DNA of 64,000 nucleotides, from NCBI GenBank assembly GCA_031281945.1, contig JAITER010000092.1:21791-85790 (forward strand), read 5' to 3'. Position 1 is the stretch's first letter. Each line of letters starts with the position of its first letter. The position numbers were made by a program, and so were the translations under genes. The notes below the pieces were generated by a model. That model was not told where the DNA came from. It worked only from the letters and a program-made list of their open reading frames with translations, and searched no databases. Below are positions 43,667-51,822 of this stretch, one piece after another. Source of the DNA: Spirochaetaceae bacterium (lineage in GTDB: Bacteria > Spirochaetota > Spirochaetia > Treponematales > Breznakiellaceae).

Positions 43667-43779
43667 ATTGGACTTGTTCGCCAACCTGGTTGGTTGTCGC
43701 CCAAGTCTTGCAAAATGCTACGCATTTTGCGTTTTTTAAGCGGAAGTTGTTCGAAAACTGAAGTTTCCGAACAACTCTA
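43667..43779 (+). mobile_element. MITE-like repeat, copy inserted in GTPase-like gene (2)
   Basis: 113 bp, almost identical to 42541-42653, same orientation and same reading frame relative to the host gene, also preceded by GAT. Confidence 0.85.
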
Positions 43780-43895
43780 TTTATAAAAATGAATTAAGAG
43801 TATTTGCCTCAAATATAAATATCCCTGGTAGTTATAATGAAAAATGGGGCAAAATTGTGGAAGAGAATTCATTGTAATAGCAAAAAGGGCGCTAC

Positions 43896-44092
43896 GCATA
43901 ACAGGCCTGTTTGCGCTTCGCCGCTTTCGGTCATTGCAAGGTTCCGTTCGCTTAGGTCGCTACGTTCCTTCCCGCAACTCACTCCGGCACGTTTGGGTGA
44001 CGCGAAATCCTGCGGGTTTCTTTATAGCGCCGCCCAAACGCCGCATACCGCCGGAAACGTCTTGTCGTTCCAGTCCGCCTAACGTGTTATGC
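43896..44092 (+). other. attC-like recombination site after the GTPase-like gene
   Basis: R'' GCATAAC (43896-43902) and R' GTTATGC (44086-44092) are exact inverses. The left arm GCATAACAGGCCTGTTTGCGCTTCG matches the other two sites. 197 bases with a long, partly palindromic centre shared with 39070. The right inner arm is not well conserved, so L' is unclear. It lies 18 bases after the gene's stop. Confidence 0.65.
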
Positions 44093-44234
44093 GTAAAAAC
44101 GGTTCGTAATACGGAATATGTTCTACAAGTGTAAATAAAATGAAACAAACATGATTTGCGGCGGCGGCGTAATATTTTGCCGGCAAATATTTGATACGAA
44201 GAAGGTTGTTGTGGCGATACCCAAAAAAATACAT

Positions 44235-44376
44235 TAGAGTTGTTCGGAAACTTCAGTTTCCGCAAGCTGAACCAAGTCTTGGTTTGGTTCAGCCAACTTC
44301 CGCTTAAAAAACGCAAAATGCGTAGCATTTTGCAAGACTTGTGCGACAACCAACCAGGTTGGCGAACAAGTCCAAT
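44235..44376 (-). mobile_element. MITE-like repeat, longer form
   Basis: TAGAGTTGTTCGGAAACTTC ... GGCGAACAAGTCCAAT, the reverse complement of the copies in the GTPase-like gene, with an extra internal hairpin (AAGCTGAACCAAG / CTTGGTTTGGTTCAGC). It lies just outside the last attC-like site. The rest of 44093-44507 holds nothing else I can support. Confidence 0.8.
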
Positions 44377-44507
44377 CATATTAGAAAAATGTTTGGGAAA
44401 AAACCGGTAATAACATTAGATGAAATAATTAAACGGAATAAGCCCAATAAAGCGGACGCGGTAAGCGGGGTAACGCAAAATTGCGTGTATACATGAGCGA
44501 TGAATTG

Positions 44508-45395
44508 TTAATCAGATATTCTTTTTGATAAAACTTCTTGGTTTACAACTATCGCCACTTTTCCTTCTCGTAAAAGCATACGGTTTTCTTCGGAAGAAAG
44601 TATTGCCAAAGCGTCGGTTGCGTCAATTATTGGGTCTGTCGGCGAAATCCCGAAAACGCTCCGGGCTATAATGCGTAAAGGTTTGTCGCCTATAAATTTT
44701 TCCAGGCTGGAAGAAATGCCGGAAGGCGTTTTCTGGAAAATGTTTTCAGGTTTTGTGTAACGAATCATTCCGGCTTTGCTGAATGCTTCTGGATTCACCA
44801 TGTTTTTTTCGTACACCAGATTCATATCCGTATCCCACACTTTGGGAAACAGGCATGGGACAAGGCGTCCGGGTTTTTGCCGGCCATGAATAGGCAGTTC
44901 TTCCTGCGCGATAATTAAAATACCGGTATATGAGCCTGTTTCTATGGGCGTTAGCGCCGGAGATATGGCGGACGGACTTCTGTGCGATACCAATTTATGC
45001 GTGATTCCGGCAAGACCTATGGTGTATGATGCGGACATAGTTGAAAAATCTTTAGAAAACGATGATGGAATATGTTCGGCTTCCTGTATAGTAGAATCAA
45101 CAGCGTCCGCGTTTAACAAGCCTTTTTCCACCCAATCGCCCAGCGTGGAAGATGAATCCACCGGTATTGACAGCAGAAAAACGCTGATTTTTGTAAAAAA
45201 TTGTGAAAATAAACTATCTTCCGCTATTGAACGCCCCGTAGGTATAGGTATGTTTGCGCCTTTTAAATCTATGGTGATTGTGGCGTCAATTTTTAGGCTT
45301 TCCCAATCCATTATTCCAGTTATGTTGCCTGCGGGTTCCGCGGCGAAAACCAGCGAAGTTAAGCATAAAAAAAGAAAGGCGGCGAGTTTCGCCAT
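44508..45395 (-). CDS. Exported protein of unknown function, downstream of flgK
   Basis: A 295-residue protein with a signal peptide (MAKLAAFLFLCLTSLVFAAEP). The mature part is mixed alpha/beta; recognisable stretches include ITGIMDWESLKIDATITIDL near the start and RIIARSVFGISPTDPIIDATDALAIL near the end, which look like conserved spirochaete sequence, but I cannot name the family. It begins one base after the flgK stop, so it is surely co-transcribed with flgK; a periplasmic-flagellum-related role is inferred from this alone. Confidence 0.75.
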   Translation of the reverse strand: MAKLAAFLFLCLTSLVFAAEPAGNITGIMDWESLKIDATITIDLKGANIPIPTGRSIAEDSLFSQFFTKISVFLLSIPVDSSSTLGDWVEKGLLNADAVDSTIQEAEHIPSSFSKDFSTMSASYTIGLAGITHKLVSHRSPSAISPALTPIETGSYTGILIIAQEELPIHGRQKPGRLVPCLFPKVWDTDMNLVYEKNMVNPEAFSKAGMIRYTKPENIFQKTPSGISSSLEKFIGDKPLRIIARSVFGISPTDPIIDATDALAILSSEENRMLLREGKVAIVVNQEVLSKRISD

Positions 45396-45396
45396 T

Positions 45397-47283
45397 TTAA
45401 GCGCCCATACGCATTAATACATCCAGCATAGAGTTTACGGTTGTAACAAAGCGGGCTGCGGCCTGGTACCCGTGCTGGTATTTAATCATGTTGGACAATT
45501 CTTCATCCATATTTACGCCGGATATAGATTGGCGCATATCGCGTAGATGTTTCATTATTTGATTCTGCGTTTCCGTAGCGCGTCCGGCTTGTTCGCCTAA
45601 CATTCCTATCCGGCCTGTGGCGTCGGCAAAATAATCGTCAAATGTTCCAAAGAGCCCAACCATTACAATATTGTTGCGTATGGACGCTATTTTCTGGGCG
45701 GCGTCCCCGTTGCCTGGGTTTGCCGGACGCCCGTTTTCTCCGTAACCGGAGGCTATTGAAGTAATATCCGATTTTATGGCCGCATTTATGTCTATCCAGG
45801 CCGAAGGATTTGCTACCGGGGCTGTGGAAAAAACCGGCGCTTCTCCGGCTAGCGCGTTTACCGCATCCGCCTGATTCCAATCATAAACCTGTCCGCGTTG
45901 TAGTACGCCGGCGTAATCCGCCAGGAACATACCGCTGTCTTCTATGCGCCGTATTACAAAGTCCGGGTTGGCTTCGTTGCCAGACGGCGTACCTTTAAGT
46001 GAAAGCCGCCCTTCGTGGTTTATACGAACATTTACATCGGCTCCGGCGTTATTTATTCGTTGTATTAGTTCGGCTACCGTGTCTTCAGGATAGTATGGTA
46101 TAGTCGCCGTTTCGTTAGGATTCGCAGGATTAGATGCGGAAAGTGTAATAACGCCTTCTATTCCTATCTGCGCGTTTTCTTGTAGTTCATTATAGCCGTT
46201 TATGCGAAAAATATAGCTCGAATCAAACTCGCCGTCCCCGTTTCTATCGTAATTGCCGGAAACATTCGTTGTAAAATGAGCCTCTGTAAAAAAGTCCAAT
46301 CCCGTTTTACCGTTTATGCCGTAACCTGGGCGGTGGCTTTCGTTTACAAGGTCAATAAAATTCATAGTCATGTTGTCCAGACTTTGTATTTCACTTTTTA
46401 TTGTACCATCGCGCAATTCAAGCAGTGCGGAGAGGCTGCCGCTTTTTTCGGAAGGCGCAAAAACTTCCTGAGTATCGCTCCAGGTTATTCTTCCGTAACC
46501 GTCAGTGTTTATGCCGCTGGTTATTTCAAATTGCCGTCCAATTTTACCTTGCACCAGTATCATGCCTTTTGTGTGTATCATGTATTCATCTGAATCCCGG
46601 CGTTCGACAGTTATGTCTATGATTGATGAAAGTTCGTCCGTTAAAAGATCGCGGCGGTCGTAAAGGTCATTGGGCCGGTCTCCCTGCGCTTCTATGCGTT
46701 GAATATCGCGGTTAAGACCGGCAATTTGCCTGGAAAGTTCGTTAACTCTATCCACGGTAAGAGTTATGTCTTCGTTGGCCATTTTCTGTAAGGTTTTTAG
46801 ACCTTTGAACCTCTCGTGTATGCCGTCCATCAGAGTTTCGCCGCGTCTAAGCAAGGCGCTTCTCCCCGCCATATCAGCCGGTTTGTTCGCCAGTTCTTGC
46901 CAGCCGTCCCAAAAAGCATCCATTTTGGAGCGTATGCTGTTTTCCCCTACTTCAAGATAAAGTTGCTCCATTTGCCGGATGTATGGATCCCGCGCTCCCC
47001 AGTAGCCTTCGCCGCCGGCTTGGGCGACTATACGTTTGTCTAATAACTCATCCCGAATTCTTTCGATTCTGCTTACAACAACGCCTTGTCCAATCTGGCC
47101 TGGCGTTTCTTCCCGGTTAAGCCCCGGCAGGTAAACCGGCTCCATCGCCCCTAATTCAATCCGTTGACGCGAGTATCCATCCGTGGAAGCGTTAGAAAGG
47201 TTGTGGCCGGTAACTTGCAACGCATTTTCATGCGCCATTACGCCGCGTTTACCTATCTCCAAGCCTGCAAACGTGCTTGTCAT
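45397..47283 (-). CDS. flgK: Flagellar hook-associated protein 1 FlgK
   Basis: A 628-residue hook-filament junction protein. The N-terminal flagellar rod/hook motif is present (STFAGLEIGKRGVMAHENALQVTGHNLSNASTDGYSRQRIEL) as is the C-terminal motif (NMDEELSNMIKYQHGYQAAARFVTTVNSMLDVLMRM). The central region is variable. In spirochaetes it connects the hook to the periplasmic filament. ATG 47283 has GGAGG upstream. FlgL, often next to FlgK, is not the next gene; a signal-peptide protein follows instead. Confidence 0.93.
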   Translation of the reverse strand: MTSTFAGLEIGKRGVMAHENALQVTGHNLSNASTDGYSRQRIELGAMEPVYLPGLNREETPGQIGQGVVVSRIERIRDELLDKRIVAQAGGEGYWGARDPYIRQMEQLYLEVGENSIRSKMDAFWDGWQELANKPADMAGRSALLRRGETLMDGIHERFKGLKTLQKMANEDITLTVDRVNELSRQIAGLNRDIQRIEAQGDRPNDLYDRRDLLTDELSSIIDITVERRDSDEYMIHTKGMILVQGKIGRQFEITSGINTDGYGRITWSDTQEVFAPSEKSGSLSALLELRDGTIKSEIQSLDNMTMNFIDLVNESHRPGYGINGKTGLDFFTEAHFTTNVSGNYDRNGDGEFDSSYIFRINGYNELQENAQIGIEGVITLSASNPANPNETATIPYYPEDTVAELIQRINNAGADVNVRINHEGRLSLKGTPSGNEANPDFVIRRIEDSGMFLADYAGVLQRGQVYDWNQADAVNALAGEAPVFSTAPVANPSAWIDINAAIKSDITSIASGYGENGRPANPGNGDAAQKIASIRNNIVMVGLFGTFDDYFADATGRIGMLGEQAGRATETQNQIMKHLRDMRQSISGVNMDEELSNMIKYQHGYQAAARFVTTVNSMLDVLMRMGA

Positions 47284-47527
47284 ATTACGCCTCCTCTACA
47301 GTAAATGATTATATATCCTAAATACGCCATCCTTTGGCAAGAATATGTTGTAAAATTTATACTTCCAACAGCTCGATTCTCGGTTTTTTAAAGTGTGAAC
47401 ATAAGAATTTTAAACCAGATTAATTCTTTTTTATTTTGACGGGAAAGTTAAAAGCAGTTTTTTTGGCGCAAATCAATAGCGTGTAACTCATTTTTGCGGG
47501 ATCGCGAATTGTTTTGCCGGGGGATGG

Positions 47528-47559
47528 GGGGAGGCGAATCTTATTACTTTCGCCTTCCC
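47528..47559. terminator. Hairpin between flgK and luxS
   Basis: GGGGAGGCGAA and TTCGCCTTCCC arms with a 10-base loop, 12 bases after the luxS stop. No T-run in either direction, so a terminator role is tentative. Confidence 0.4.
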
Positions 47560-47571
47560 GTATTGAAAAAA

Positions 47572-48048
47572 TTATTTTGGATAGTTGAGGTTTTCAGGGC
47601 CGGCGTTTTTTAAGACGGCGGCGTATCTGGCGGCTTCCCATTTCGCCATAGCGAGGTTTTGTTCCAAATAGTTTCCACATTCCGCCGGATGCGCTCCTGG
47701 AATTTCACCCTCAAAACCGGCTATCCAGTTCAGCATTTCAATAACGAGCGGCAGCGCGTCTTTGGAAGCAAGGTCTCCTTCAAATATGGCGTAGCAGCCA
47801 GTTCTGCAACCCATAGGCCCAAAATAAACCGTTTTTTCGGCCCATTGAGGGTGTGAGCGAAGAAAAGTCGCGCATAGATGCTCCAAAGTGTGCAAAGCCG
47901 GAACGTCGATAACCGGCTCTTTGTTTGGTGTTTTAAACCTCATGTCAAAGGTTGTAAACGTTGTTTCTCCAAATTTATCTTTGCGCGAAACATATAGTCC
48001 CGGAAGCAACCGCAAATGATCTATCTGAAAGCTTGCTATTTTTTCCAT
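47572..48048 (-). CDS. luxS: S-ribosylhomocysteine lyase LuxS
   Basis: A 158-residue protein with the metal site His53-TLE-His57 (HTLEH), catalytic-type Cys81 in MGCRTG and the later metal Cys125 (AECGNY). LuxS splits S-ribosylhomocysteine into homocysteine and the AI-2 precursor, recycling the product of SAM-dependent methylation. Length is typical. AAGGAG precedes ATG 48048. No pfs/mtn gene is adjacent. Confidence 0.95.
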   Translation of the reverse strand: MEKIASFQIDHLRLLPGLYVSRKDKFGETTFTTFDMRFKTPNKEPVIDVPALHTLEHLCATFLRSHPQWAEKTVYFGPMGCRTGCYAIFEGDLASKDALPLVIEMLNWIAGFEGEIPGAHPAECGNYLEQNLAMAKWEAARYAAVLKNAGPENLNYPK

Positions 48049-48103
48049 AAAAACTCCTTAATGATTTGCTTTTATAGCGATTTTAGACTTTTCCGGCAAC
48101 TAG

Positions 48104-48192
48104 GGTGTTGTTCATAAATCCCGCAAAACGTTCCTCATTTTGCCATTTTCAAAGTAGAGTTATTCAAGACTGAAGTTTATGAATAACTCTAA
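48104..48192 (+). repeat. Partial MITE-like repeat between luxS and ptsI
   Basis: GCAAAACGTTCCTCATTTTGC arm followed by AGAGTTATTC ... GAATAACTCTAA, the outer hairpin of the repeat family in degenerate form. Confidence 0.5.
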
Positions 48193-49904
48193 TTTTTTAA
48201 AAGCGCCTTTACTTCCGAGGCGCTCCCGCAATTCAAAGCGTTTTCGGCTAATTCGCGGCATTCTTTTGCGGAAAGGCTCCGTATAACCGATTTGATTTTG
48301 GGAATTGCTATGGCGGTCATACTAAGCTCGTCCGCGCCCAATCCCGTCAAAAGCGCCGTCATGGAGCAATCTTCCGTTATTTGTCCGCATACGGCGGCTG
48401 TTATACCCGCATTATGCGCCGCATCCAAAGTAATTTTTATAAGGCGCAAAACGGCGGGATGCATGGGGGACGCTAAATAGCTTACTTTTTCGTTGCCTCT
48501 ATCCACCGCAATAGAGTATTGCAAAAGGTCGTTGGTGCCTATCGAGAAAAAACTAACCATAGGCGCGAGCGAATCGGCTATAATTGCCGCGGAAGGAACT
48601 TCAATCATTGTCCCCGCCATTATATTTTTATCAAATTTTTGTTTTTTGCTTTTACATTCCAGTTTGGCTTCTTCAAGGAATTTTAGGGCTAGTTCCAGTT
48701 CTTCTTTACCGGATATCATTGGAAACATGATTCTTACAGGGCCCAACGCGCTTGCCCGCAAAATGGCGCGTAATTGCGTCTTAAATAATTCTGGATTTGC
48801 AAGGCTAAAACGTATGGCTCTCCAGCCTAAAAGCGGGTTTTTTTCTTCGGCTTCGTAAAGCGTTGGCGCGATTTTGTCGCCGCCTATATCTATGGTTCGT
48901 ATTGTTACCGGCGCTCCCTTTGAAACCTTTACCACGGCGCTGTAGGCCAAATACTGCGTTTCTTCTTCGGGCGGGCGGCCAGGCGCTAAAAACAGGAATT
49001 CAGAACGGTACAAACCTATCCCCTGCGCCCCATACTGGTAAGCTTTTTCGGCTTCACCTGACAATTCGATATTGGCTTTTATTGTGATTCGGACGCCGTC
49101 TTTGGTTATAGCTTCCACATCGCGCATAGTCTCCAGTTTGCTAAACATTGATTTATTACGAGTTCGCGCGGTTTTTTGGTAATGTTTAACAGTTTCTTCA
49201 TCTGGATTGATGAAAACTTCCCCGGAAATTGCGTTTACAATCAAAAAATCGCCGTTTTTTACTTTTTGAGTTATATTTCCAAGGCCCATTACCGCTGGAA
49301 TTTCGAAAGATCTGGCCAAAATAGCGGTGTGGCAAACCGCGCTGCCCGCATCTAGAGCCAAAGCGCGCACGTGCTTTTTGTCCATGCCTATAGCATCGGA
49401 CGGAGAAATATCGTGCGCCACTATAATAACGTCTTTGGCTAGTTTTTCCAGAACAGGGCGTTCTGTTCCCAGCAACCTGTAAATAAGCTCGTTGCCAATG
49501 CCGGCGATGTCTATCGCCCGTTCCCTTAAGTATGCGTTCTGCGATTTAAAGAGCGTTTGAGCTAATGCGCGGGAAACATCCCAAGCGGCCCATTCCGCAT
49601 TTTCGTTTTTTTCAAAAATATGCTCGTGAATCTGGTCGTGAAGTTCTATGTCTTCAAGCATCATTATTTGGGATTTTAAAAGGTCTGTTTCAGTTTTGTT
49701 GGTTTTTAATATTTGTTCAACTTGGCGTTCTTTGCGTTTTACTTCGCTTTCTACAGCCGCAAGAAAACGCGCCCATTCGCGCTCGCCGTCTTCTATACGT
49801 CTGAATTTGTAACGCGGTATTTCCGGCGTTTCTCCGCCGGTCCAAATGTACACCTCTCCGCTTGCTATGCCGCTAGAAGTCGCCGTGCCTTTTAGAACTT
49901 CCAT
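48189..49904 (-). CDS. ptsI: PTS enzyme I (phosphoenolpyruvate-protein phosphotransferase)
   Basis: About 571 residues. Phosphohistidine site GSAVCHTAILARSFEIPAVMG, then DGVRITIKANIELS, GIGLYRSEFLFL, PVTIRTIDIGGDK, FMMxPM-type IMFPMIS, MIEVPSAAIIAD, SIGTNDLLQYSIAVDRG and the C-terminal catalytic Cys in AAVCGQ. All PEP-utilising motifs are intact. It starts the PTS phosphorelay by moving phosphate from PEP to HPr. I place the start at ATG 49904 (MEVLKGTATSSGIASG); an upstream TTG adds nine residues. No HPr or sugar-specific EII gene is nearby, so a regulatory PTS is possible. Confidence 0.92.
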   Translation of the reverse strand: MEVLKGTATSSGIASGEVYIWTGGETPEIPRYKFRRIEDGEREWARFLAAVESEVKRKERQVEQILKTNKTETDLLKSQIMMLEDIELHDQIHEHIFEKNENAEWAAWDVSRALAQTLFKSQNAYLRERAIDIAGIGNELIYRLLGTERPVLEKLAKDVIIVAHDISPSDAIGMDKKHVRALALDAGSAVCHTAILARSFEIPAVMGLGNITQKVKNGDFLIVNAISGEVFINPDEETVKHYQKTARTRNKSMFSKLETMRDVEAITKDGVRITIKANIELSGEAEKAYQYGAQGIGLYRSEFLFLAPGRPPEEETQYLAYSAVVKVSKGAPVTIRTIDIGGDKIAPTLYEAEEKNPLLGWRAIRFSLANPELFKTQLRAILRASALGPVRIMFPMISGKEELELALKFLEEAKLECKSKKQKFDKNIMAGTMIEVPSAAIIADSLAPMVSFFSIGTNDLLQYSIAVDRGNEKVSYLASPMHPAVLRLIKITLDAAHNAGITAAVCGQITEDCSMTALLTGLGADELSMTAIAIPKIKSVIRSLSAKECRELAENALNCGSASEVKALLKN

Positions 49905-50048
49905 TGCTTTTTTATTTTTTACCAATGTCAATATCGGCGGGAAAGTTAATAAAATTAATAGCCATTTATTAAGTCTGTTTTTAAAGACGCTTGAACGCCG
50001 CCATATTTAATTGTTAAGATATAAAAGATAATTGCTTTTATGTAACCA

Positions 50049-50095
50049 AGGTTGTTTTAAAACCCGGTTGATTTTGAAAAAGCCCAACTTGGAAA
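50049..50095. repeat. Palindromic intergenic repeat (family A, degenerate)
   Basis: AAGGTTGTTTTAAAACCCGG / TTGATTTTGAAAAAGCCCAACTT arms in the gap between ptsI and the first lipid kinase-like gene. Confidence 0.5.
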
Positions 50096-50163
50096 TACGG
50101 TTTTAGTAATTTGACGCGGACAAATGCTTGTTTTATGACGGCGGCGGCGATAAGAGGGTGGTA

Positions 50164-51204
50164 ATGGCAAAAAAACATTTATTTATAATTAATCCTATTT
50201 CTTTTAGAAAGCCTGGCGCTGTAGATTCATTTATTGACTATGTGCGTAATGTTTTTGAAACTCAGATTAAAATGGACTATGACATACGCATTTCCCGGTT
50301 TCCCCGCCACGCGATACGCACGGTGCGCCGTTATATAACTCAAGCCGGCGAGGATGTAACCGTGCGTGTTTACGCGGTGGGCGGCGATGGGATTCTTTTT
50401 GATTGCTTGAACGGATTAATAGGCCTGCCCAACGCCGAACTTGCCTCAATACCTTATGGGCGTTCCAACGATTTTATTCGCTCTTTTGGGGAAGGTCTTT
50501 TCGATTTATTCCGCGATATTTCGTCTATGGCGCTCGCTCCGGTTGTTGATACTGATGTAATGCATTGCGGCAGTATGTATTCGCTTCTTTATTGCAGTAT
50601 AGGAACAGACGGAGAAACAACCAAACGCATCCTGAATTTTATGGAAAATGTGGTAAAATATTGGCCGGCGTTTTTGCGTAAGAGCCGCTTGGTTTATAAC
50701 ATGGTTACAAGCGTTTGCGGTCTAGCGACACTAATGTTTAGTAGAGATTTGATGAAACAGAAGTATGTTATTGACATGGACGGCAGAAATTTTACCGGAA
50801 TCTATTCCAACCTCAATATGGCGAATTCTCCTTGTTATGGCGGCGACAAAAACCCGGTGGTTACAGCTATGCCTAACGACGGTTGTATAGACGCGCTTCT
50901 TTTTAAAGGAGCCGGCCTACTAAGGTGCATTGCTAACATAGGCTCTTATTTAGATGGAGAATTTGACCGCGATCCGGAATGTTTTATTTTAAAACGCGCA
51001 AAGGCCATTACCATTCATTCTGATGAGCCGTTGATGGTGGGGATTGACGGCGAGGTGTTTTTTGAAACCGCCATAGATATAGAAATATTGCCATGGATGG
51101 TAAAAATAGTGGCGCCGAACAGCCTTACATATAAAAAAAAGCGCGATTTTTACGAAGTTCAAAAAATGGCCAATAAATTATTAGCCAAAAAACAAAGGAT
51201 TTAA
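50164..51204 (+). CDS. Diacylglycerol-kinase-family lipid kinase, copy 1
   Basis: 346 residues. KHLFIINPISFRKPG, the nucleotide loop YAVGGDGILFDCLNG and YGRSNDFIRSFGEG mark the DAGK catalytic domain; the C-terminal beta sandwich ends ...VGIDGEVFFET. These enzymes phosphorylate diacylglycerol or a related lipid or sphingoid base. The normally Gly-x-Gly-Asn-Asp loop reads GRSND here but GRGND in copy 2, which could weaken ATP binding. ATG 50164 with GAGGG upstream is preferred to a TTG twelve codons earlier. A C16 tract and a remnant of a third copy follow. Confidence 0.85.
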   Translation: MAKKHLFIINPISFRKPGAVDSFIDYVRNVFETQIKMDYDIRISRFPRHAIRTVRRYITQAGEDVTVRVYAVGGDGILFDCLNGLIGLPNAELASIPYGRSNDFIRSFGEGLFDLFRDISSMALAPVVDTDVMHCGSMYSLLYCSIGTDGETTKRILNFMENVVKYWPAFLRKSRLVYNMVTSVCGLATLMFSRDLMKQKYVIDMDGRNFTGIYSNLNMANSPCYGGDKNPVVTAMPNDGCIDALLFKGAGLLRCIANIGSYLDGEFDRDPECFILKRAKAITIHSDEPLMVGIDGEVFFETAIDIEILPWMVKIVAPNSLTYKKKRDFYEVQKMANKLLAKKQRI

Positions 51205-51224
51205 TCTTGTACGTCAGCCATTTA

Positions 51225-51240
51225 CCCCCCCCCCCCCCCC
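51225..51240 (+). repeat. C16 homopolymer behind lipid kinase copy 1
   Basis: Sixteen Cs, 20 bases after the stop codon, marking the joint between gene and remnant copy. Confidence 0.95.
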
Positions 51241-51271
51241 GTATGTTTGACGGGATGCGCATACCAATTTT

Positions 51272-51470
51272 TTGAAGCCTTTTTAAGGCGCGCAAAATTT
51301 ATTGACGCCCGTCCCGGCGAAGCGTTGATGGCGGGGATGGGCGGCGAGGCGTTTTTTTGAAACCGCCATAGATATAGAGATATTGCCATGGAGGGTAAAA
51401 AATAGCGGCGCCGGACAGCCTTACATACAAAAAAAGGCGCGACTTTTTACGAAGCTTAAAAAACAAATAA
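51272..51470 (+). pseudogene. Remnant of a lipid kinase 3' end
   Basis: Bases 51311-51455 match 51028-51163 of copy 1 (for example GCGTTGATGG..GGGGAT and ACCGCCATAGATATAGA.ATATTGCCATGGA) with frame-breaking insertions (one extra T before GAAACCGCC, one extra A after GGGTAAA). Non-coding. The following ~350 bases to the next gene are AT-rich and hold a promoter at 51519. Confidence 0.8.
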
Positions 51471-51518
51471 AACTTCCATAAATAAACAGCAAAACGGTTA
51501 TAAGCTTTTATAATAAGC

Positions 51519-51547
51519 TTGTTTATTGTATTTTTAGCCGTTATAAT
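51519..51547 (+). promoter_or_regulatory. Promoter between the two lipid kinase genes
   Basis: TTGTTT (51519-51524), 17-base spacer containing TTTTTAGCCG, TATAAT (51542-51547). The same element recurs behind copy 2 (52879-52907), so it belongs to the duplicated unit. Confidence 0.6.
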
Positions 51548-51822
51548 TTAAGAAAAGTTTTAAAATGGGTTTGTTAAGATTAAGTATTATTTAATATTTG
51601 TTATAAATAAGCTTGTTATGTGTGCGCTATCCAGATAACTCTAGTTTATAAAACTAGCAGCATTTTCTTCCAAAAGTATAGCGTTGATTTTATATCACAT
51701 AAATTGATGATAACTGTTTATTAATGTTAATCTAATTGTAGTTTTTGTCAAGATTACTAAAAGTAATTTCGCAAACCGGTCTTGTACGCGCGATTTGTAT
51801 TTTGTAAGAACGGAGGTTGTTA

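Larger units (their letters stand above)
41842..43877 (+). pseudogene. P-loop GTPase-like (dynamin-type?) gene split by two MITE copies
   Basis: Three collinear pieces. Piece 1 (41842-42540) has Walker A GQKGIGKTTT (residues 57-66) and a TASGGTTT switch-like loop. Piece 2 (from about 42661) resumes with DFAENTFISSIIDTRGIDTV, whose DTRG is the G3 motif, then FFFIDSIKPAPS and a long helical C-terminal region. Piece 3 (from about 43786) gives YKNELRVFASNINIPGS... ending at TAA 43877. Two 113-bp repeats separate the pieces, each adding a ~38-residue tail and a stop. G1 and G3 are thus on separate ORFs. Joined, the protein would be about 600 residues, with GTPase-plus-stalk layout. Strongly AT-rich; GGAGG before the ATG. 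Confidence 0.75.

Noticed and set aside
45397..47283. Minus-strand and plus-strand short frames inside flgK
   Set aside because: All are out-of-frame shadows of the conserved flagellar gene.
48049..48188. SAM- or SAH-type riboswitch upstream of luxS
   Set aside because: The gap contains a degenerate MITE-like hairpin and no conserved riboswitch core that I can recognise.
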